Positions 12,184-16,769 of a stretch of DNA of 16,769 nucleotides are shown here, piece by piece (within the stretch, counting starts at the first letter, position 1; each line of letters begins with the position of its first letter). The notes below the pieces were generated by a model. That model did no database searches. It was given only the letters and a program-made list of their open reading frames with translations, and was not told where the DNA came from. The position numbers and the translations under genes are program-made. This DNA comes from an uncultured Christensenella sp. (GTDB taxonomy: Bacteria; Bacillota; Clostridia; Christensenellales; Borkfalkiaceae). The DNA lies in NCBI GenBank assembly GCA_910578065.1, contig CAJTPB010000028.1:1-16769 (forward strand), read 5' to 3'.

Positions 12184-13902
12184 ATGTCGAAAAACAGAAA
12201 ACCAACTGAATCGACGGAAGTTTGCCCTTCCGCAGAAGCGCAAGAAGAAGGCGCAAAAGGTTTCGGCAGAGCGGAAGATTTTAACCGTATAAACGGCGAA
12301 GATATGCCGAACGATTTGCCCAAAGAGCCGCAAGAAAAATCGGCGGATAATATAATCGAGATAGAGGGAAAGATAATCGGCGCTGCCGAGCAGGTAGGCA
12401 TACAGAAAACACGGGGTAAAAAATCCAAATCACGTAAACGGAAGGGTGAACCTACTGCCGCGGATAATTCAACCGAGATAGAAGGTGAAGGGAGCGGTGC
12501 CGCTGAGCAAGCGGATAAAGAGAAAAAGCAGAATGAAAACTTCCAGTCGCATAAGCGGAAGGGCGAGCCCGCTGCCACGGATAATTCAACCGAGATAGAG
12601 GACGAGGAAAGCGGCACTGCCGAGGCGGAAGATAAACCTAAAAAGCAGAAAAGGAAGAAATTCTCCAAAAAGAAAAAAATCATTTTTATAGCGGCCACCG
12701 TATTGCTTGCGATCGTCATCGGCGTAGGGATCGCCGTTTACTTTTTATTTTTCGGCGGACTCACTGGCGGCGGATCCCAAAACGGCGGCGGGCTTCCCAA
12801 ACCTCCCAAACCGAGCGAGCAGGTCGATTTGACGACGGAAACGGAAGGTCTTTCTTACGTATTAAACGATTCGGGCACAGGCTATATCTGCACGGGAGTC
12901 GGTGAAGCGGAAAATCTTGTCGCGCTCGTTCTGCCGACAAAGCATGAAAATCTGCCCGTCACCGAAATTGCCGATTATGCGTTCAACGGCTGTAAAAGTT
13001 TGAAATACGCCGTTCTGCCCGATTGTTTGGAAAAGGTGGGCGGCGAAGCGTTCCGCCACACTCCGTTGCACGAAACGGAAACGAATTGGGAAAACGGCGC
13101 GCTGTATTTGGGTAAGCATTTGATCGAAGTCCGCCCCGAAGCGGCGGGTGAATTTACCGTAAAAGATGGCACGCGCACGGTAGCGGGGGAAGCGTTCCGC
13201 GCTTGCGTAGACGTTACGTTCGTAAAACTGCCCGAAGGGTTGGTATCGATCGGCGGAAGCGCATTTTTGAATTGCACGGGACTGACCGGTGTGGAAATTC
13301 CGCAAAGCTGTAAATGGATCGGTGCGGGCGCGTTTGCCTTTTGTTCGAGTTTAAAACGCGCGGCGATTCCCGAGGGCGTAACGGAAATCGGCGATTTTAC
13401 CTTTCGCCGTTGCGGCGCGCTCGAAAGCGTGCAAATTCCGAACAGCGTGCAGTCCGTCGGCACGCGCGCGTTCGCTTATTGTTTGAATCTTGCCGAAGTT
13501 TCGTTCGGGGAAAAGTTTACTTCGGTTGGAAGATATTCGTTTGTCGGCTGCGCCAAACTTGCGCGGGTCACGTTGCCGAACGGGTTAAATTCGATCGGGT
13601 ACGGTGCGTTCGAAGGGTGCGCGATCGATCGCATCAGTTTGCCCGAAGGGGTCCAATCGCTGGGCGAGCGGGCGTTTGCCGCGTGTGCAAATTTAAAATT
13701 CGCCGTGCTGCCCCAATCGCTTGCCGAGGCGGGCGCAGAAGCGTTTGCCGATTGCGTTATGCTCGAAAGCATTTTTCTTGCGGCGGACGAAGTGCCCGCA
13801 GGGTGGAGCGCCGAATGGCGCAAGCAGTGTTCCGCAAACGTATATTTTAAAGGCGAATGGGATTATTTAGAGGGCGTTCCCGTTATAAAACCGCAAACTT
13901 AA
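12184..13902 (+). CDS. membrane-anchored BspA-type leucine-rich repeat protein
   Basis: The 572-residue protein starts at ATG 12184, with AAAGGA 7 bases upstream. There is no signal peptide. Residues 1-165 are hydrophilic and Lys/Glu-rich, with a 39-residue tandem repeat. A single membrane segment (about 166-190, IIFIAATVLLAIVIGVGIAVYF) follows a KKKK cluster, so the N-terminus should be inside and the rest outside (type II). A Gly/Pro linker leads to about 11 LRR_5/BspA-type repeats of roughly 23 residues (for example LTGVEIPQSCKWIGAGAFAF, then LESVQIPNSVQSVGTRAFAY). The repeats keep the AF...C...L pattern. The end (WSAEWRKQCSANVYFKGEWD) looks like a cap. Such ectodomains usually mediate adhesion; the ligand is unknown. 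It is monocistronic, with its own promoter and terminator. Confidence 0.9.
   Translation: MSKNRKPTESTEVCPSAEAQEEGAKGFGRAEDFNRINGEDMPNDLPKEPQEKSADNIIEIEGKIIGAAEQVGIQKTRGKKSKSRKRKGEPTAADNSTEIEGEGSGAAEQADKEKKQNENFQSHKRKGEPAATDNSTEIEDEESGTAEAEDKPKKQKRKKFSKKKKIIFIAATVLLAIVIGVGIAVYFLFFGGLTGGGSQNGGGLPKPPKPSEQVDLTTETEGLSYVLNDSGTGYICTGVGEAENLVALVLPTKHENLPVTEIADYAFNGCKSLKYAVLPDCLEKVGGEAFRHTPLHETETNWENGALYLGKHLIEVRPEAAGEFTVKDGTRTVAGEAFRACVDVTFVKLPEGLVSIGGSAFLNCTGLTGVEIPQSCKWIGAGAFAFCSSLKRAAIPEGVTEIGDFTFRRCGALESVQIPNSVQSVGTRAFAYCLNLAEVSFGEKFTSVGRYSFVGCAKLARVTLPNGLNSIGYGAFEGCAIDRISLPEGVQSLGERAFAACANLKFAVLPQSLAEAGAEAFADCVMLESIFLAADEVPAGWSAEWRKQCSANVYFKGEWDYLEGVPVIKPQT
12345..12650 (+). repeat. 117-bp in-frame tandem repeat
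   Basis: GGATAA-containing units start at 12345, 12462 and 12579, exactly 117 bases (39 codons) apart; the third is partial. Each unit encodes an acidic NxTEIE-like stretch, a short Ala-Glu segment and a Lys/Arg-rich stretch ending RKGEP. Units two and three are closest (NSTEIE, SG.AE), which suggests recent duplication. Confidence 0.85.
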
Positions 13903-13923
13903 AACGCCGCAACATTATATCAT

Positions 13924-13960
13924 AAAAAGGGAAAGACGAAACCGTCTTTCCCCGATAATT
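13924..13960. terminator. bidirectional terminator between convergent genes
   Basis: GGGAAAGACG (13929-13938) pairs with CGTCTTTCCC (13943-13952) around AAAC. On the minus strand it is followed directly by TTTTT; on the plus strand a T-rich stretch follows after CGATAA. It serves the LRR gene and the converging minus-strand small gene. Confidence 0.85.
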
Positions 13961-13971
13961 TTTAAAGTGCG

Positions 13972-14265
13972 TTATCTGCGCTTGTCGATGCGTTTAGATA
14001 TTTCTTCTTGGCGGGAGAGCAACGCGGAAAGCGCGTCTTGCTCCTTTACCGAAGGCGGCTCCGTTTGCTGTTCGGCGGGCGCGGGGCGCGTTGTCCGTTC
14101 GGGCGCGTATCCGCCGTATACGGGCGGAGAAAACGCGGCGTCTTCCGCGCGGGGCGGCTGCAAATCTTCCTTTTGCGTTTGCTGCGGCTGCGGGGCGGAC
14201 GCGGAATCGGGCAAAGTAAGCGCGGACAGCGCGTCGAGAAGTTCAAAAATTCCGAATTTTTCCAT
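13972..14265 (-). CDS. small Pro/Gln-rich protein, unknown function
   Basis: This 97-residue soluble protein is not recognised. The ATG at 14265 has GGAGG a few bases upstream (plus-strand CCTCC at about 14271-14275), and a terminator lies just past the stop, so it is probably real. A predicted N-terminal helix (MEKFGIFELLDALSALT) and C-terminal helix (EQDALSALLSRQEEISKRID) flank a disordered centre rich in Pro, Gln, Ala and Glu (residues about 18-75). Both helices share the string DALSAL. There is no signal peptide or membrane segment. It is divergent from the lipoprotein gene and convergent with the LRR gene. The layout suggests a tether joining two like partners, but that is speculation. 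Confidence 0.7.
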   Translation of the reverse strand: MEKFGIFELLDALSALTLPDSASAPQPQQTQKEDLQPPRAEDAAFSPPVYGGYAPERTTRPAPAEQQTEPPSVKEQDALSALLSRQEEISKRIDKRR

Positions 14266-14325
14266 CAGCGACCTCCTCTGTCGGGAAAAAACTAAAAGAA
14301 AAGTAAAAGTTTCGCAAGTTTTTGA

Positions 14326-14354
14326 TTGCGTAAAACCTTGTTTTAGTATATAAT
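14326..14354 (+). promoter_or_regulatory. probable promoter of the lipoprotein gene
   Basis: A perfect TATAAT (14349-14354) has a weak TTGCGT (14326-14331) 17 bases upstream. The start site near 14361 gives a leader of about 50 nt. On the minus strand TATACT (plus 14345-14350) overlaps this -10 box and might serve the divergent small gene, with a poor -35 box. Reading from both would be mutually exclusive. Confidence 0.55.
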
Positions 14355-14411
14355 AAAAGACGTATCGTTAGAACATAAATTTCCATAACGGAGATAAGGA
14401 GTCGTATTTGT

Positions 14412-16679
14412 ATGCGCAAGGGTTGCAGAAAAATCAGCATGATACTGCTTTCGGCGGCGATGACGTTGAGCGCGGTTTCGCTCGCGGCGTGCAACACCGC
14501 TTTTACCCCGCTCGAAGGGGATTATTCGGGCGAAGTTTCGTCCAACGGCGGGTTCGTCGTAGAAAAAGGGAACTATTACTATTTTATTAACGGAGTAGAA
14601 GCGTACACCGCCGACAACACGTACGGCGAAGTTGTGAAAAGCGCGTTGATGCGCATTTCCAAATCCGACCTTGCGGAAGGCAAAGGGGGCGCGCAAACGG
14701 TGATTCCTTCGCTTATGGTAGCGGCGGATCACACGGCGGGTATTTTTATTTGGGGCGACCGCGTTTATTATGCAACGCCCAACAACGTAAAAAACACGCA
14801 GAGCACCATCGAAAACGAATATCTCGATTTTAAGAGCGCCAAACTTGACGGCTCGGACGTGCGCGATTATTTCCGCGTAAGCGATAACGCAACCGTTTAC
14901 CGCTATGTGGAAGTAGAGGGTACGGTGTATCTCGTATATGCGGAAAATTCCAACTTGCATTCGTACAACACGGCGACGAAAACGGATACCGTGCTTGCAA
15001 AGGGAACGGAAAGTTACCTTTTAAGCAGTTCGGATAAAACGGATCCCTATATTTATTACACCATGTCGGTAGTGGACGGCGACGATAAAGACAGCCCCAA
15101 CAAGCTGAAATATACGCAGGTCTACCGCGTTTCGGCAGATACGACCGAAGCGCCGTACAAATACGAATACGATCAAGCGTATCTCGACGAACACGACGGC
15201 GAAGCGCCTTACACCAATTTGGGTACGATCGTGCTCGACGGGATCGGCGCAAGTAGCATCGTAACCAAATACACGCACGATTTAACGGAAGGCGTTACGC
15301 CCGTGCCTACGATCGGCTACACCTATTCGCTGTTGACGTATGCGAACGGCGGGATCTATTTTACCCGCACCGATCTGGCGCAAGCGGGCACGACGACGGG
15401 GGAAACGGGCTGGCTGTATTATCTTTCGGCGGACAAGCTCGCGCAGAATTGGAATTCGGTAAGCGGCAATGCGGAATCCAATTTCGACGTGATCGCGCAG
15501 AACACGACGTACGCATCCTCTTCTGCCGTCTTTTATAAAGACGACCAGAATAATCACCACTATTTATATGTAGACGGTTCGACGATCAACCGTGCGGACG
15601 TAGGCGCAAACGGCGTTGCAACCACGCAGCGGATCGCGCGCGACGTTTCGGGCGCAACCTTAATGTATACCGATACTACTTCTTCCGAAGCGTACGATTA
15701 CGTGTATTTCAACCGTTCCAACGGCAGCGGCGTTTCGGTGGAACGCGCGGTATATAACGGTACGGCGGACGATTACAGCGTGTTGAACGCGAACGAAGCG
15801 TATCAGCCGGTAAAGGTGCTGGATCTGCAACACGCAAACGAATGGTACCATTACGAAACGATCGACGGCTATCTGTTCTATGCGGATGCGGAAGCGCTCG
15901 GTTCTACCTCTTATAATTATGCGGCGGCGGTATCGCTGCGCAATGCAGACGGCAGCGCGATGGACAACGTGCAGATCAAATCGCTGAACGAAAAGTATGA
16001 AGAAGTAAAAGATTATATTTCCGATTTAAGCGCCGATCAAGCAAAACTTTCTACCGCGATCAACAGTTATTTCTATTCGGCGGGCACGCAGTATTTCGAC
16101 GATAATTTGAAAGAAGCGGCAGACGCGGGCAAGAAAGAAGACTATTTATACAGCGAAGACGAGCAAAAGGCGTTCCGCGCATATGCGGAAGGAAAAGAGG
16201 GCGAAGAAGAATTATCGTTCGCCGCATACCGTACGCGCAGCGCGTTTATCCGCCGGTTGGGCGACATGAACGAGGCGGACAAAGAAGCGTACGCCGAACA
16301 TTGGCACAGCACGCTGCAACGGTACGTTGCGCCCGAAACGGACGAATCGCTCCCCGTATGGGCGTGGGCGTTGATCGGAACGGGAATCGGCGTTGTCGGG
16401 CTTGCGGCGGTATTGATCCCGCTTTTGATCGTACGCGCGCAAAAGCGCAAGGCGGCGCAAGCGCAGCCCAAGGCAAAGCGCATGGCGGTAGATACGACGG
16501 ACGACAGAAGCGTAGACGTATACGCGCAAGAAGAGCCTGCGGCAGAAGAAGCAGCCGAATCGCCCGCACAGGAAGAAGCTGTTGCAGAAGAAGAGCCTAA
16601 CGTCGCTCCTGCGGAAGAGGCGGAAGAAACGCCTGCGGAAAGTGCGGAGGAAGAGGATCGTTCTCCTTACGAAGAATAA
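14412..16679 (+). CDS. lipoprotein with C-terminal membrane anchor and acidic tail
   Basis: The 755-residue protein starts at 14412, with AAGGAG at 14396-14401. Residues 1-27 are a lipoprotein signal peptide (basic MRKGCRK, hydrophobic core, lipobox LAAC with C27). Residues about 28-640 form a large extracytoplasmic region with repeated short beta-type strings (GNYYYFING, GDRVYYATP, DPYIYYTMS, HHYLYVDGS, YDYVYFNRS, DGYLFYADA). This pattern resembles DUF5050-like beta-propellers. Residues about 649-674 are a second membrane segment (VWAWALIGTGIGVVGLAAVL), followed by a KRK stop-transfer cluster. The last 75 or so residues are very acidic (EEPAAEEAAESPAQEE and similar). The protein would thus be fixed at both ends, with its tail in the cytosol. 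Function is unknown; sensing or envelope scaffolding is possible. It is monocistronic. Confidence 0.88.
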   Translation: MRKGCRKISMILLSAAMTLSAVSLAACNTAFTPLEGDYSGEVSSNGGFVVEKGNYYYFINGVEAYTADNTYGEVVKSALMRISKSDLAEGKGGAQTVIPSLMVAADHTAGIFIWGDRVYYATPNNVKNTQSTIENEYLDFKSAKLDGSDVRDYFRVSDNATVYRYVEVEGTVYLVYAENSNLHSYNTATKTDTVLAKGTESYLLSSSDKTDPYIYYTMSVVDGDDKDSPNKLKYTQVYRVSADTTEAPYKYEYDQAYLDEHDGEAPYTNLGTIVLDGIGASSIVTKYTHDLTEGVTPVPTIGYTYSLLTYANGGIYFTRTDLAQAGTTTGETGWLYYLSADKLAQNWNSVSGNAESNFDVIAQNTTYASSSAVFYKDDQNNHHYLYVDGSTINRADVGANGVATTQRIARDVSGATLMYTDTTSSEAYDYVYFNRSNGSGVSVERAVYNGTADDYSVLNANEAYQPVKVLDLQHANEWYHYETIDGYLFYADAEALGSTSYNYAAAVSLRNADGSAMDNVQIKSLNEKYEEVKDYISDLSADQAKLSTAINSYFYSAGTQYFDDNLKEAADAGKKEDYLYSEDEQKAFRAYAEGKEGEEELSFAAYRTRSAFIRRLGDMNEADKEAYAEHWHSTLQRYVAPETDESLPVWAWALIGTGIGVVGLAAVLIPLLIVRAQKRKAAQAQPKAKRMAVDTTDDRSVDVYAQEEPAAEEAAESPAQEEAVAEEEPNVAPAEEAEETPAESAEEEDRSPYEE

Positions 16680-16684
16680 AAAAC

Positions 16685-16714
16685 AAACCGTCCGAATCGA
16701 TTCGGGCGGTTTTC
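16685..16714 (+). terminator. terminator of the lipoprotein gene
   Basis: AAACCGTCCGAA (16685-16696) pairs with TTCGGGCGGTTT (16701-16712), with one G-T pair and a TCGA loop. It is T-rich to 16720. It begins 5 bases after the stop codon. Confidence 0.9.
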
Positions 16715-16720
16715 TTGTAT

Positions 16721-16750
16721 AAAAGAAAACCCCGCGATAGTCGCGGGGTT
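16721..16750 (-). terminator. minus-strand terminator of a gene beyond the window
   Basis: AACCCCGCGA (16728-16737) and TCGCGGGGTT (16741-16750) form a 10-bp stem. On the minus strand it is followed by TTCTTTT, so it should end a convergent gene located past 16769. Its form (CGCGGGG then TTTTCTTTT) closely matches the deoR terminator at 3705-3739. Confidence 0.8.
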
Positions 16751-16769
16751 CAGAAGAGGCTAATGCCGA

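Noticed and set aside
12975..13463. Minus-strand open frames opposite the LRR gene
   Set aside because: They mirror the leucine-rich repeats of the plus-strand gene and have no start signals or independent features.

Overview
The window looks like chromosome from a low-to-mid GC Firmicute, probably an uncultured gut Clostridia. This is inferred from a T-box leader ahead of cysteine genes, strong sigma-A-type promoters with 17-bp spacers, GGAGG-type ribosome binding sites, the rplM-rpsI pair, a BspA-type leucine-rich-repeat surface protein and a DeoR regulator. No database was searched, so the taxon is an inference.

Layout. Bases 1-1040 hold the possible tail of an upstream gene, a consensus promoter with a dyad in its spacer, a long leader and a small Xre-type DNA-binding protein ended by a 42-bp palindromic terminator. 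Bases 1061-1396 hold a non-coding tandem repeat of about 116-121 bp and a structured hairpin. Minus-strand hppA (membrane pyrophosphatase) and deoR follow, each with its own promoter. A plus-strand helix-turn-helix gene at 4818 appears leaderless. Its 3' end carries the promoter of a cysteine T-box leader that controls cysE-cysS. A consensus promoter overlapping the cysS stop codon then drives a compact alanyl-tRNA synthetase and a maltose-type acetyltransferase. The rplM-rpsI operon follows, and then a lone IS200-type tnpA flanked by hairpins.

The last third is cell-surface related. It contains a 572-residue single-pass membrane protein with a 39-residue tandem repeat and 11 BspA-type leucine-rich repeats. 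A small minus-strand proline/glutamine-rich protein converges on it. A divergent 755-residue lipoprotein has a C-terminal membrane anchor and an acidic cytoplasmic tail. The window closes with back-to-back terminators.

How the parts work together. The T-box couples cysteine synthesis (serine acetyltransferase) and tRNA-Cys charging to uncharged tRNA-Cys. AlaRS is transcribed independently of that switch. No clear multi-gene defence or other novel system is visible. The least explained elements are the 1061-1396 repeat array, the leaderless regulator with a decayed upstream copy of its start region, the hairpin string behind tnpA, and the doubly anchored lipoprotein.
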